35,839 nt of DNA from Nostocoides japonicum T1-X7 (GTDB lineage: Bacteria; Actinomycetota; Actinomycetes; Actinomycetales; Dermatophilaceae): assembly GCF_001046855.1 (NCBI RefSeq), contig NZ_HF570958.1:1237730-1273568 (forward strand), in the 5' to 3' direction. The notes below the pieces were generated by a model, which had not been told where the DNA came from, made no database searches, and worked only from the letters and a program-made list of their open reading frames with translations. Numbering within the stretch: position 1 is the first letter of the stretch; every line of letters starts with the position of its first letter. Shown here one piece after another: positions 15,998 to 23,498 of the stretch. The translations under genes were made by a program, and so were the position numbers.

Positions 15998-18166
15998 ATG
16001 GACGTGACAATTGGAGAAGGCGTCGACCCCCGGAACGGCATCGACGACGCGGACCGCCGCGCCCGGCACGTCGAGGAGCAGATGACCGACGACGAGCGCT
16101 TCTCGCTGCTCGTCAGTGTGATGGGGACCAACGACGTCGTGACGGTCCTCGACGAACGCATCCCCGAGGACGTCCCGATGAGCGCCGGTTACGTCCCCGG
16201 TGTTCCCCGGCTGGGCGTCCCCGCCCAGCTGATGAGCGACGCGAGCCTCGGCGTGACGAACCCTGGGTACCGTCCTGGCGACACGGCCACGGCGTTGCCT
16301 GCGGGGATCAGTCTGGGAGCGAGCTTCAACCCGGACCTGGCCCGTGTGTCGGGGTCCCTGGTCGGCAAGGAAGCCCGCCACCGCGGGTTCAACATCCAGC
16401 TGGCCGGCGGCGTCAACCTGGCACGCGACCCGCGCAACGGGCGCAACTTCGAGTACCTGTCGGAGGATCCGCTGCTCACCGCCGTCCTCGCGGCGGAGTC
16501 CATCAACGGGATCCAGGGAGAAGGTGTCATCTCGACGATCAAGCATTATTCGCTCAACTGCAACGAGACCAACCGGCACTGGCTCGATGCGCGGATCGAT
16601 CCCGCGGCGCACCGGGAGTCCGACCTGCTGGCCTTCGAGATCGCCATCGAGCGCTCGGGTCCGGGCGCGGTCATGACGGGATACAACAAGATCAACGGCG
16701 ACTACGCCGGCGACAACGCCGTGCTCATCCAGGACGTGCTGAAGGGTGTCTGGGGCTATCCCGGCTGGGTGATGTCGGACTGGGGCGGGACGACGAGCTG
16801 GGAGTGTGCCATCCACGGCCTCGACCAGGAGTCGGGACTGCAGATCGACATGATGCTGTGGCAGAACGAGTGGTTCGTCGGGCCGCTCCGAGAGGCGTAC
16901 GAGGCCGGACGGCTCTCCAGGGACCGCCTCTCGGAGATGGTCCGCCGCATCCTCCGCTCGATGTTCGCGGTCGGGGTGGACCGATGGGGACCGGCTCCCG
17001 AGGTCGACATGGGCAGCCATCACGGGATCGCCCTGGAGGCCGCCCGCCAGGGGATCGTCCTCCTGGCGAACACGGGCATCCTGCCGCTGCGACCGGAGTC
17101 CACGCCGCATGTCGCCGTCATCGGTGGACATGCCCAGCTCGGAGTGGTGACCGGCTGCGGTTCCAGCGCGGTGGTGCCACCGGGTGGCTATGCCGAGGTG
17201 ATCAAGGTCGGTGGCCCCGGGGCCATGGGGGTCGCCCGCAACCTCTACCTGCTGCCCTCGTCGCCCCTGACCGAGCTGCGCAGGCTGCTGCCCGGTGCGG
17301 AGATCGAGTTCGATGCCGGGATGAGCCCGGCGGAGTCCGCCGCGATGGCCGCCCGGAGTGATGTCGCGATCGTGTTCGGCGTGACGGTCGAGAGCGAGGG
17401 CTTCGACGACCACGACCTGTCGTTGCCGTGGGGTCAGGATGCCGTGATCGAGGCCGTGGCCGCCGCCAACCCGCGGACCGTCGTCGTGCTGGAGACGGGC
17501 AACCCCGTGTCCATGCCGTGGCGGGACGCGGTCGGCGCCATCGTGCAGGCGTGGTATCCGGGCCAGGCGGGCGGCCAGGCCATCGCGGAGGTGTTGACGG
17601 GGATCGTCAACCCGTCGGGCCGGCTGCCGGTCAGCTTCCCGGCCGACCTGAGCCAGACTCCCCGGCCGCGACTGCCCGGCCAGGGCACGCCGTGGGGGAC
17701 GCCGACCACGATCGAGTACACCGAGGGTGCCGAGGTCGGCTACCGGTGGCTCGCCAGGACCGCGCAGCGACCGCTCTTCGCGTTCGGCCACGGACTGAGC
17801 TACACGACGTTCGCGCACACCGACCTGGAGGTGAGCGCGGGCGACACGATCACGGCCCGCGTCACGGTCACCAACACCGGCGACCGGCCGGGCGTCGACA
17901 TCCCGCAGCTGTATCTCACCGAGGCGGCGGGAGACAGGCGGATGCGGCTGCTCGCCTTCGACCGAGTCGTTCTCGAGGCCGGCGAGACACGTCGGGTGAC
18001 CCTCGAGGCGGAACCGCGGCTGCTCGCCCGCTACGACGGAGCCGACGGGACGACCGGCACGTGGCGTATCGACGAGGGCACGTACGAGGTGTCGGTGGCC
18101 GAGAACGCCGGCGAGCCGGGCCTTACCGCATCGGTCGAGCTGAAGGCCCGGGCCTTCGGCCGGTGA
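15998..18166 (+). CDS. GH3 family beta-glycosidase (beta-glucosidase-like)
   Basis: A glycoside hydrolase family 3 enzyme of 722 aa without a signal peptide, so cytoplasmic. The N-terminal TIM-barrel domain carries GEGVISTIKHYSLNCNETNR, equivalent to the KHF(A)xNxxExxR substrate-binding motif, and the nucleophile Asp at about residue 261 in GWVMSDWGGT. The alpha/beta-sandwich domain follows (QGIVLLANTGILPL; VIFGVTVESEGFDDHDLSLP). The C-terminus has a fibronectin-III-like domain (ARVTVTNTGDRPGVDIPQLY). This is the BglX-like three-domain order; the exact sugar cannot be read from the sequence. The start ATG 15998 follows GAGGGAGG. The TMEM175-like gene starts 29 bp downstream, probably in the same transcript. 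Confidence 0.93.
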   Translation: MDVTIGEGVDPRNGIDDADRRARHVEEQMTDDERFSLLVSVMGTNDVVTVLDERIPEDVPMSAGYVPGVPRLGVPAQLMSDASLGVTNPGYRPGDTATALPAGISLGASFNPDLARVSGSLVGKEARHRGFNIQLAGGVNLARDPRNGRNFEYLSEDPLLTAVLAAESINGIQGEGVISTIKHYSLNCNETNRHWLDARIDPAAHRESDLLAFEIAIERSGPGAVMTGYNKINGDYAGDNAVLIQDVLKGVWGYPGWVMSDWGGTTSWECAIHGLDQESGLQIDMMLWQNEWFVGPLREAYEAGRLSRDRLSEMVRRILRSMFAVGVDRWGPAPEVDMGSHHGIALEAARQGIVLLANTGILPLRPESTPHVAVIGGHAQLGVVTGCGSSAVVPPGGYAEVIKVGGPGAMGVARNLYLLPSSPLTELRRLLPGAEIEFDAGMSPAESAAMAARSDVAIVFGVTVESEGFDDHDLSLPWGQDAVIEAVAAANPRTVVVLETGNPVSMPWRDAVGAIVQAWYPGQAGGQAIAEVLTGIVNPSGRLPVSFPADLSQTPRPRLPGQGTPWGTPTTIEYTEGAEVGYRWLARTAQRPLFAFGHGLSYTTFAHTDLEVSAGDTITARVTVTNTGDRPGVDIPQLYLTEAAGDRRMRLLAFDRVVLEAGETRRVTLEAEPRLLARYDGADGTTGTWRIDEGTYEVSVAENAGEPGLTASVELKARAFGR

Positions 18167-18195
18167 GGCGACCACCCGAGGTGAAGGAGTCACCG

Positions 18196-18861
18196 ATGAA
18201 GGACGCACCGCAACGGAAGCCCGCGCGCTACGCGACGGGGCGCATGGAGGCGTTCAGCGACGGCGTCTTCGCCATCGCCATCACGCTGCTCGTGCTGGAG
18301 ATCTCCGTGCCGGCCACCGCCGAGGACAACCTGTGGAATGCGGTGCTCCACCAGTGGCCCTCGTACCTGGCCTATCTCGTCAGCTTCTCCACCGTCGGCG
18401 CGCTGTGGCTGGGCCATGCGGCGATCACCGACTACCTCCGGACGGCCGACGTCTGGGTGCTCCGCCTCAACCTCCTGGTCCTGTTCGTCGTCTCCTTCCT
18501 CCCCTTCCCGACGAGGCTGCTCGCCGAGAGCATCGGGCATGAGGGCGCGGAGCGGGTCGCCTGCACCATCTACGGCTGCACCCTGGCCGTCGGCCTGCTC
18601 CTCCTCCATGTCCTCTGGCAGTACGCGCTGCGCGAGCAGCTGGTCCGCACGGACGCGAGCGAGGAGGACGTGACGGTCCTCACCGCGAAGCTCACCCCCG
18701 GGATGGCCGGCTACCTCGTGATGATCCTCCTCGGCCTCTTCCTGCCCGTTGCGGCGGTTCTGGGCTACCTCGTCATCGCCGTCATCTACCTCGTCCCGTT
18801 CCGGACCCTCCGGCGCCGCGTCCACACCGCGACCGAACCGCCGCGACCCGCTGCCTCGTGA
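18196..18861 (+). CDS. TMEM175-family (DUF1211) potassium channel-like protein
   Basis: A 221-aa six-helix membrane protein. The family signature RMEAFSDGVFAIAITLLVLE (~16-35) is complete; the FSD motif in the first helix is conserved in TMEM175 proteins, where this helix lines the K+ pore. Further helices are SYLAYLVSFSTVGALWLGHA, LRLNLLVLFVVSFLPFPTRL, CTLAVGLLLLHVLWQ, GYLVMILLGLFLPVAAV and LGYLVIAVIYLVPF. Bacterial members form tetrameric, weakly K+-selective channels. ATG 18196 is preceded by AAGGAG. The gene lies 29 bp behind the GH3 gene and converges with gluD, only 15 bp away. Confidence 0.9.
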   Translation: MKDAPQRKPARYATGRMEAFSDGVFAIAITLLVLEISVPATAEDNLWNAVLHQWPSYLAYLVSFSTVGALWLGHAAITDYLRTADVWVLRLNLLVLFVVSFLPFPTRLLAESIGHEGAERVACTIYGCTLAVGLLLLHVLWQYALREQLVRTDASEEDVTVLTAKLTPGMAGYLVMILLGLFLPVAAVLGYLVIAVIYLVPFRTLRRRVHTATEPPRPAAS

Positions 18862-18876
18862 GCGGCCGGCGGACGA

Positions 18877-19779
18877 TCAGCCCTGCGCCGTCGACGGTCC
18901 GGCCGGGTTCCCTCCGGCTGCCGCGTCGGCGCCGAGGACGGCCGTCCCGGCGGCCGGCGTGGGCCGGACACCCCGACGTCCCAGCCGGGCCTCCACCTTC
19001 CGCGCGACGAAGGTCAGCGCGAAGTTCATCAGGATGAACAGGACGGCCGCGGCCATGTATGCCGGGATGGTGTTGGCATACGCCGAGCCGAGGGTCTTGG
19101 ACCAGCTGAGCAGCTCGGCGTAGGTGATGCCGTAGCCGAGCGCGGAGTCCTTGAGCACGACGACGCACTGGCCGATGAGCGCGGGCAGCATGGCCCGGAG
19201 TGCTTGGGGCAGGAGGATGGATCGCAGGGTCTGACCCTGGGTCAGGCCGATGGACAGGCCCGCCTCGCGCTGACCCGCCGGCAGACCGTGGACCCCCGAG
19301 CGGACGAGCTCGGCGAGGACGGAGCCGTTGTAGAGGGTCAGGCCGGTGACGACGGCCATGAGCGGGTTGAGCTCGACCGCGAAGACGTTGTTGCGCGCGT
19401 AGAGGTTGAACGCGAAGTACATCATGATGAGCACCGGGACGGCGCGGAAGAACTCGACGACGACGCCGCTCACCCAGCGGATGCCCCGGTTGTCCGAGAG
19501 ACGCCCCATGCCGAAGACGGTGCCGAAGACGGCCGCGAGGACGATGGAGATCACCGCCGCCTTGACGGTGCCCCAGATGCCGGGCAGGAGGTACTGCGTC
19601 CACGCGTCCTTGGTGACGAACGGCTTCCACTTCTCGGCGGCCAGCTGGCCCGCGTCGCCGAGCTTGCGAAGCACCACGTAGGCGATGCCGACGGCGATGA
19701 GCAGACCCACCCCGGTGAGGATCCGATGGCGCATCCGGGCCCTCGGGCCGGGGGCGTCGAAGAGGACGGTGGCGCTCAT
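18877..19779 (-). CDS. gluD: Glutamate ABC transporter permease GluD
   Basis: A His/Glu/Gln/Arg/opine-family permease of 300 aa. The hydrophobic segments are ILTGVGLLIAVGIAYVVL, TVKAAVISIVLAAVFGTVFG, FFRAVPVLIMMYFAFNLYA and later helices up to MAAAVLFILMNFALTFVA. The conserved EAA loop reads GQREAGLSIGLTQGQTLRSI then LLPQALRAMLPALIGQ. ATG 19779 overlaps the stop of gluC (ATGA), so the two permeases are translationally coupled and likely form a heterodimer. It is the last gene of gluABCD. A Pro/Ala-rich C-terminal tail is present. Substrate is assigned from gene order, which equals that of C. glutamicum gluABCD; another polar amino acid remains possible. Confidence 0.88.
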   Translation of the reverse strand: MSATVLFDAPGPRARMRHRILTGVGLLIAVGIAYVVLRKLGDAGQLAAEKWKPFVTKDAWTQYLLPGIWGTVKAAVISIVLAAVFGTVFGMGRLSDNRGIRWVSGVVVEFFRAVPVLIMMYFAFNLYARNNVFAVELNPLMAVVTGLTLYNGSVLAELVRSGVHGLPAGQREAGLSIGLTQGQTLRSILLPQALRAMLPALIGQCVVVLKDSALGYGITYAELLSWSKTLGSAYANTIPAYMAAAVLFILMNFALTFVARKVEARLGRRGVRPTPAAGTAVLGADAAAGGNPAGPSTAQG

Positions 19780-20438
19780 CGCCGCACCGCCAGCCGGCGG
19801 GACATCGCGGTGAAGGCCATGCCGAGGGGGAGGGTGAGGATGACGAACCCGACGGCGAAGATGAGGAACACCCCGAACGTCCCCGTCTCGTTCTCGACGA
19901 TGGTCGCCATCATGCCGGCGGCGTCGGAGACGCCGATGACCGAGGCGACGGTCGAGTTCTTGATGAGCGCGATGATCGTCGAGCCCACCGGCGCGATGGA
20001 CCCTCGCACGGCCTGCGGGAGGATGACCTGGGTCAGGCTCTGGCCGAACGACAGGCCGATGGATCGGGCGGCCTCCGCCTGTCCGACGGGCACGGTGTTG
20101 AAGCCGCTGCGGACCGCCTCGCAGATGAAGGCCGCGTGGTAGACGGACAGGACGATGACGGCCCAGCGGAAGATGTTGGTCTGTTGGTCGTCGGACAGCG
20201 ACATGCCGAGGATGTAGGTCATCCCGAGGATGCTCGCCACCATGAGCAGCGTGAGCGGCGTGTTGCGGAAGACGTTGACGTAGGACGTGCCGATGGCGCG
20301 CAGCGTGGTCACCGGGCTGACCCGCATGACGGCGAGCACGGTGCCGAGGACGAGCGCCCCGACGGTGCCGAGGACGGACAGCTTGATGGTCATCCAGAAG
20401 GCGCCGAGGATGTCGTAGTTGCTCAGGATGTCGCCCAT
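19776..20438 (-). CDS. gluC: Glutamate ABC transporter permease GluC
   Basis: A polar-amino-acid permease of 220 aa with about five membrane helices (SVLGTVGALVLGTVLAVMRV, TPLTLLMVASILGMTYILG, FGVFLIFAVGFVILTLPLGM). The EAA loop reads GQAEAARSIGLSFGQSLTQV and ILPQAVRGSIAPVG. It begins with MGDILSNYDILGAFWMT at 20438. It is separated from gluB by a 15-bp-stem hairpin and overlaps gluD by 4 bp, fitting a GluC-GluD membrane pair that binds GluA in the cytoplasm and GluB outside. Confidence 0.88.
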   Translation of the reverse strand: MGDILSNYDILGAFWMTIKLSVLGTVGALVLGTVLAVMRVSPVTTLRAIGTSYVNVFRNTPLTLLMVASILGMTYILGMSLSDDQQTNIFRWAVIVLSVYHAAFICEAVRSGFNTVPVGQAEAARSIGLSFGQSLTQVILPQAVRGSIAPVGSTIIALIKNSTVASVIGVSDAAGMMATIVENETGTFGVFLIFAVGFVILTLPLGMAFTAMSRRLAVRR

Positions 20439-20469
20439 GCATCACCCCTTGGGACAGGCGGGCCGCCGC

Positions 20470-20503
20470 CCCTCGTATGCCGCGGGCTCGCGGCATACGA
20501 GGG
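20470..20503. terminator. Hairpin between gluB and gluC (attenuator/processing site)
   Basis: A perfect 15-bp inverted repeat (CCCTCGTATGCCGCG / CGCGGCATACGAGGG) around a 4-nt loop. It lacks a clear U-tract. Inside an operon behind the binding-protein gene, such a hairpin usually limits read-through or protects the upstream mRNA, giving more binding protein than permease. Both arms contain the GTATGCC heptamer that recurs in this window. Confidence 0.72.
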
Positions 20504-20524
20504 ACGCCACGGTGATCGGCAGGG

Positions 20525-21361
20525 TCAGGAGCAGGCGTCCGGGGTCGGCGGGTTGCCGGCACCCGGCTTGAAGCCGGCGGGCCCGAGGTTGTCGTCGACG
20601 AACTTCTGCCACGAGCCGTCCGAGATCATCGACTTGACGGCGTCGGTGACCTTCGTGCACAGGTCGGTGTCGCCCTTCTTCAGGCCGATGCCGTAGCGCT
20701 CCTCGGAGAACGGCTGGCCGACGACCTTCAGCTTGCCCTTGTACTGGTCCTGCGCGGCGTAGCCCGCGAGGATCGTGTTGTCGGTCGTCAGCGCGTCGAC
20801 CCCCTTGGAGGCGAGGGCCGCGACGCACTCGGAGTACGTGCCGAACTCCTGGAGGTTGACGCCCGGCACCTTCTTCTTGACGTTCTGGGCGGACGTCGAG
20901 CCGGTCACCGAGCACAGCTTCTTGCCCTTGAGGGAGTCGGGCCCGGTGATCGACGTGTCGTCGCTGCGGACGAGCAGGTCCTGGCCGGCGATGAAGTAGG
21001 GGCCGGCGAAGCCGACCTTCTCCTTGCGCTCGTCGGTGATGGAGTACGTCGCGACGACGAGCTTGACCTGGCCGGTCGAGATGAGCGTCTCGCGCTGGGC
21101 GCTCGGGGCCTGGACCCACTGGATCTTGTCGTCGGAGTAGCCGAGCTTCTTCGCGACGTACTTCGCGACGTCGACGTCCATGCCGGTGTACTCCGAGCCC
21201 TCCTTGAGGCCGAGACCGGGCTGGTCGAACTTGATGCCGATCTTGATCGAGCTGCCACCCCCCGATCCGGAGTCCGAGCTGCCGTCGTCACTGCCGCACG
21301 CGGCGAGCCCGGCGGCCACTCCTGCCGCCATCGCGGCCGCGGCGATGCGTCGTGGGTTCAT
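20525..21361 (-). CDS. gluB: Glutamate ABC transporter substrate-binding lipoprotein GluB
   Basis: A periplasmic-type binding protein of 278 aa, anchored as a lipoprotein: signal MNPRRIAAAAMAAGVAAGLAAC with the lipobox Cys at 22, followed by a Ser/Gly/Asp linker. The mature part is an SBP_bac_3 domain: IKIGIKFDQPGLGLKEGSEY, TGMDVDVAKYVAKKLGY, QWVQAPSAQRETLISTGQVK and LVVATYSITDERKEKVGFAG. The ATG at 21361 has AGGAGG 6 nt upstream, far better than upstream starts. It is the second gene of gluABCD, with hairpins on both sides. SBP_bac_3 members bind polar amino acids; glutamate is inferred from the gene order. Confidence 0.92.
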   Translation of the reverse strand: MNPRRIAAAAMAAGVAAGLAACGSDDGSSDSGSGGGSSIKIGIKFDQPGLGLKEGSEYTGMDVDVAKYVAKKLGYSDDKIQWVQAPSAQRETLISTGQVKLVVATYSITDERKEKVGFAGPYFIAGQDLLVRSDDTSITGPDSLKGKKLCSVTGSTSAQNVKKKVPGVNLQEFGTYSECVAALASKGVDALTTDNTILAGYAAQDQYKGKLKVVGQPFSEERYGIGLKKGDTDLCTKVTDAVKSMISDGSWQKFVDDNLGPAGFKPGAGNPPTPDACS

Positions 21362-21382
21362 CGGTGTCCTCCTGGTGGTTCG

Positions 21383-21405
21383 CGGCATACGACGGTCGTA
21401 TGCCG
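21383..21405. terminator. Hairpin between gluA and gluB
   Basis: CGGCATACGA and TCGTATGCCG form a perfect 10-bp inverted repeat around CGG. It lies in the 91-bp gap after gluA and ends ~20 bp upstream of gluB. It may adjust expression of gluA relative to gluB. The arms again carry GGCATAC/GTATGCC. Confidence 0.6.
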
Positions 21406-21452
21406 TCACGCCGGGTGCTGAAGCCGGCGTGTGGGATCTGCGGGATGTCCTC

Positions 21453-22193
21453 CTAGTGCGTGAGGATCTTGCCGAGGAAGTCCTTGGCGCGGTCCGACTG
21501 CGGGTTGGTGAAGAAGTCCGAGGGGGGAGCCTGCTCGACGATCTGACCGTCGGCCATGAAGACGACCCGGTTGGCGGCCTTGCGGGCGAACCCCATCTCG
21601 TGGGTGACGACGACCATCGTCATGCCCTCCTTCGCGAGCTGCACCATGACGTCGAGCACCTCGTTGATCATCTCCGGGTCGAGGGCCGACGTCGGCTCGT
21701 CGAACAGCATCACCTTGGGCCGCATGGCGAGCGACCGTGCGATGGCGACGCGCTGCTGCTGCCCGCCGGAGAGCTGGGCAGGGTACTTGTCCGCCTGGAG
21801 CGCGACCCCCACCCGCTCGAGGAGCTCCATCGCGTGGCGCTCGGCGTCCGCCTTCTTCTCCTTGCGGACCTTGATGGGCCCGAGGGTGACGTTCTCGAGG
21901 ATCGTCTTGTGGGCGAAGAGGTTGAAGGACTGGAAGACCATGCCGACGTCGGCCCGCAGCCGGGCCAGGCTCTTGCCCTCCAGGGGCAGGGGGTCGCCGT
22001 CGATCGTGATCGATCCGGACTCGAACGTCTCCAGACGGTTGATCGTCCGGCACAGGGTGCTCTTGCCCGACCCCGACGGGCCGATGACGATGACGACCTC
22101 ACCCGAGGCGACCTCGAGGTTGATGTCGCGCAGGACATGGAGGTCGCCGAAGTGCTTGTTGACGTCCTTCATGACGACGAGCGGCTCTCCCAT
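21453..22193 (-). CDS. gluA: Glutamate ABC transporter ATP-binding protein GluA
   Basis: An ABC ATPase of 246 aa with all motifs: Walker [13 protein letters not shown] (~38-49), Q-loop [15 protein letters not shown], signature [17 protein letters not shown], Walker [15 protein letters not shown] and the switch His in VVTHEMGFA. The SFNLFAH Q-loop wording is typical of GlnQ/GluA-type polar amino acid importers. The frame is open up to 22325, but [16 protein letters not shown] at 22193 matches the family start. A TAGGTT box 8 nt upstream with no Shine-Dalgarno suggests a leaderless transcript. First gene of gluABCD. Confidence 0.94.
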   Translation of the reverse strand: MGEPLVVMKDVNKHFGDLHVLRDINLEVASGEVVIVIGPSGSGKSTLCRTINRLETFESGSITIDGDPLPLEGKSLARLRADVGMVFQSFNLFAHKTILENVTLGPIKVRKEKKADAERHAMELLERVGVALQADKYPAQLSGGQQQRVAIARSLAMRPKVMLFDEPTSALDPEMINEVLDVMVQLAKEGMTMVVVTHEMGFARKAANRVVFMADGQIVEQAPPSDFFTNPQSDRAKDFLGKILTH

Positions 22194-22201
22194 GCACAGA
22201 C

Positions 22202-22207
22202 AACCTA
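22202..22207 (-). promoter_or_regulatory. -10 box (TAGGTT) of gluABCD
   Basis: On the minus strand TAGGTT is followed by GTCTGTGC and the gluA ATG (22193), an 8-nt gap. The -35 region at the expected distance is poor, suggesting help from an activator. Confidence 0.4.
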
Positions 22208-22300
22208 CCCTGTGAGAAGGCTGGATTGGGCCTGCGACCTGCGCAGAGACCCAACCGCAACCTGGAGACGTCCACCCGATGGGGGCTGCGACCCTGGCTA

Positions 22301-22387
22301 GCTTTATCGGGTCACCCCAGAACACTGAGCTTCACCCGACTCTCCTTGTCGGGTGAAGCCACGTCTTGTCGGGTCACCCGATAAAGC
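22301..22387. repeat. 87-bp nested palindromic element
   Basis: The outer arms GCTTTATCGGGT (22301-22312) and ACCCGATAAAGC (22376-22387) are a perfect 12-bp inverted repeat. Each outer end also carries a local palindrome: TCGGGTCACCCGA at 22369-22381, and the same with one mismatch (TCGGGTCACCCCA) at 22307-22319. Between them sits a perfect 12-bp hairpin (22329-22359). The layout resembles a small non-autonomous element or a double operator around a terminator. It starts 107 bp upstream of the gluA start and ends just before the adh stop. Confidence 0.7.
22329..22359. terminator. Hairpin downstream of adh
   Basis: GCTTCACCCGAC and GTCGGGTGAAGC pair perfectly (12 bp) around a 7-nt loop (TCTCCTT). 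It begins 30 bp after the adh stop on the minus strand, a suitable place for a terminator that keeps adh transcripts out of gluABCD. There is no strong U-tract, as is common in actinobacteria. Confidence 0.65.
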
Positions 22388-22388
22388 G

Positions 22389-23387
22389 TCAGGGGACGAG
22401 CACCGCCGCTCCGTCGAAGCGGCCCGCCTTGAGGTCCCGCAGCGCCTCGAGGGCACCGTCGAGCGGGTAGGTGTGGGTCGTCGCGCGGATGCCGTGCCGC
22501 ACGGCGAGCTGGAGGAACGCCCGGCCGTCCTCCCGGGTGTTGGACGTGACGCTGCGCAGCTGCTTCTCGTAGAACAGCTCCTCCTCGTAGCGGAGCGCCG
22601 GGATGTCGCTGAGGTGGATCCCGGCGACGGCGAGGACCCCGCCCCGCCCGAGGGCGCGCATGATCATGGGCACGGCGGTCCCGACGGGGGCGAAGGTGAT
22701 CGCGCTGTCGAGCGGCTCCGGCGGGGGATCGTCGAAGTCCTGCACCGACGCCGCGCCGAGGGACCGGGCGAGCTCCCGCGCCTGCTCGCCGCGGGTCATG
22801 ACATGGACCCGCGCCCCCTGGGCGACGGCCAGCTGCGCGGTGAGGTGGGCGCTCCCGCCGAACCCGTAGAGCCCGAGGACGCCACCCTCGGGAACGCTCG
22901 CCCGGGCGAGCGCCCGGTACCCGATGATCCCCGCGCAGAGCAGCGGCGCGGCGGCGACGTCGTCGATCCCGTCCGGCACGGCATACGCGAAGTCGGCCGG
23001 GACCGTCGTGTACTCGGCATACCCGCCGTCGGCGTCCCAGCCGGTGTAGCGGGAGGCCGGGCAGAGGTTCTCCGCGCCTCGGCGGCACCAGCGGCACGCG
23101 CCGTCGGTATGCCGCAGCCAGGCGATGCCGACGCGGTCGCCGACGGTGTACCCCTCCGCCGTCGCGCCCACGGCGACGACCCGGCCGACGACCTCGTGCC
23201 CGGGGACGACGCCGGGCCGGTGCACCGGGAGGTCGCCCTCGGTGACGTGGAGGTCGGTGCGGCAGACGCCGCACGCGAGGACCTGCACGAGGAGCTCTCC
23301 CGGAGCCGGATCAGGGATCGGCCGGTCGGTGAGAGCGACGGGGCCGCGCTCGACGGGAGCGGGCGTCGTGACGTGCCAGGCTCGCAT
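22389..23387 (-). CDS. Zinc-dependent alcohol dehydrogenase family protein
   Basis: A medium-chain dehydrogenase of 332 aa. The catalytic zinc ligands are visible in [17 protein letters not shown] and [17 protein letters not shown] (Cys, His-Glu). The structural zinc loop is [12 protein letters not shown], with only three of the usual four Cys visible. The Rossmann segment is [20 protein letters not shown] (GxGGxxH), and NAD(P) use is expected. [15 protein letters not shown] carries the third catalytic ligand, Cys. The N-terminus ([13 protein letters not shown]) resembles AdhA/YjgB-like proteins. ATG 23387 lies 6 nt behind TACCGT with no Shine-Dalgarno, so leaderless. It is divergent from narG and shares an AT-rich palindrome with it, hinting at redox or oxygen control. 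Alcohol substrate unknown. Confidence 0.9.
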   Translation of the reverse strand: MRAWHVTTPAPVERGPVALTDRPIPDPAPGELLVQVLACGVCRTDLHVTEGDLPVHRPGVVPGHEVVGRVVAVGATAEGYTVGDRVGIAWLRHTDGACRWCRRGAENLCPASRYTGWDADGGYAEYTTVPADFAYAVPDGIDDVAAAPLLCAGIIGYRALARASVPEGGVLGLYGFGGSAHLTAQLAVAQGARVHVMTRGEQARELARSLGAASVQDFDDPPPEPLDSAITFAPVGTAVPMIMRALGRGGVLAVAGIHLSDIPALRYEEELFYEKQLRSVTSNTREDGRAFLQLAVRHGIRATTHTYPLDGALEALRDLKAGRFDGAAVLVP

Positions 23388-23393
23388 ACGACC

Positions 23394-23399
23394 ACGGTA
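23394..23399 (-). promoter_or_regulatory. -10 box (TACCGT) of leaderless adh
   Basis: TACCGT on the minus strand is followed by GGTCGT and the ATG at 23387 (6-nt gap). The AT-rich palindrome at 23419-23443 would be centred ~44 bp upstream of the start, overlapping the -35 zone. Confidence 0.4.
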
Positions 23400-23418
23400 G
23401 TCCCGTTGCGAATCTGCC

Positions 23419-23443
23419 GTTTTCACAACAGGATTGTGAAAAC
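23419..23443. promoter_or_regulatory. AT-rich palindromic operator between adh and narG
   Basis: GTTTTCACAA and TTGTGAAAAC form a perfect 10-bp inverted repeat around CAGGA, standing out in DNA of >70% GC. It is ~44 bp from the predicted adh transcription start and ~67 bp from that of narG. The half-site TTCACAA is that of Rex (redox sensor) operators, and TGTGA recalls Crp/Fnr proteins, but the half-sites are in the reverse order of those consensuses, so the factor is unknown. Confidence 0.65.
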
Positions 23444-23485
23444 TACTCTTTGTCGTTGGTCCACGCTGGCGGATGCGACACACGC

Positions 23486-23491
23486 TACAGT
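23486..23491 (+). promoter_or_regulatory. -10 box (TACAGT) of narGHJI-narK
   Basis: TACAGT ends 7 nt before the narG ATG (23499), so the mRNA probably starts at the start codon; GAGGG in the gap is too close to serve as a normal ribosome binding site. There is no convincing -35, consistent with an activator-dependent promoter. Confidence 0.42.
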
Positions 23492-23498
23492 CGAGGGC

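Noticed and set aside
21453..22325. Longer GluA starting at 22325
   Set aside because: The extra 44 residues run through the nested palindrome and lack family similarity; [16 protein letters not shown] at 22193 is the usual start.
23419..23443. Canonical Rex or Crp/Fnr operator
   Set aside because: The half-sites are inverted relative to TTGTGAA-N4-TTCACAA (Rex) and TGTGA-N6-TCACA (Crp), so a confident assignment is not justified.
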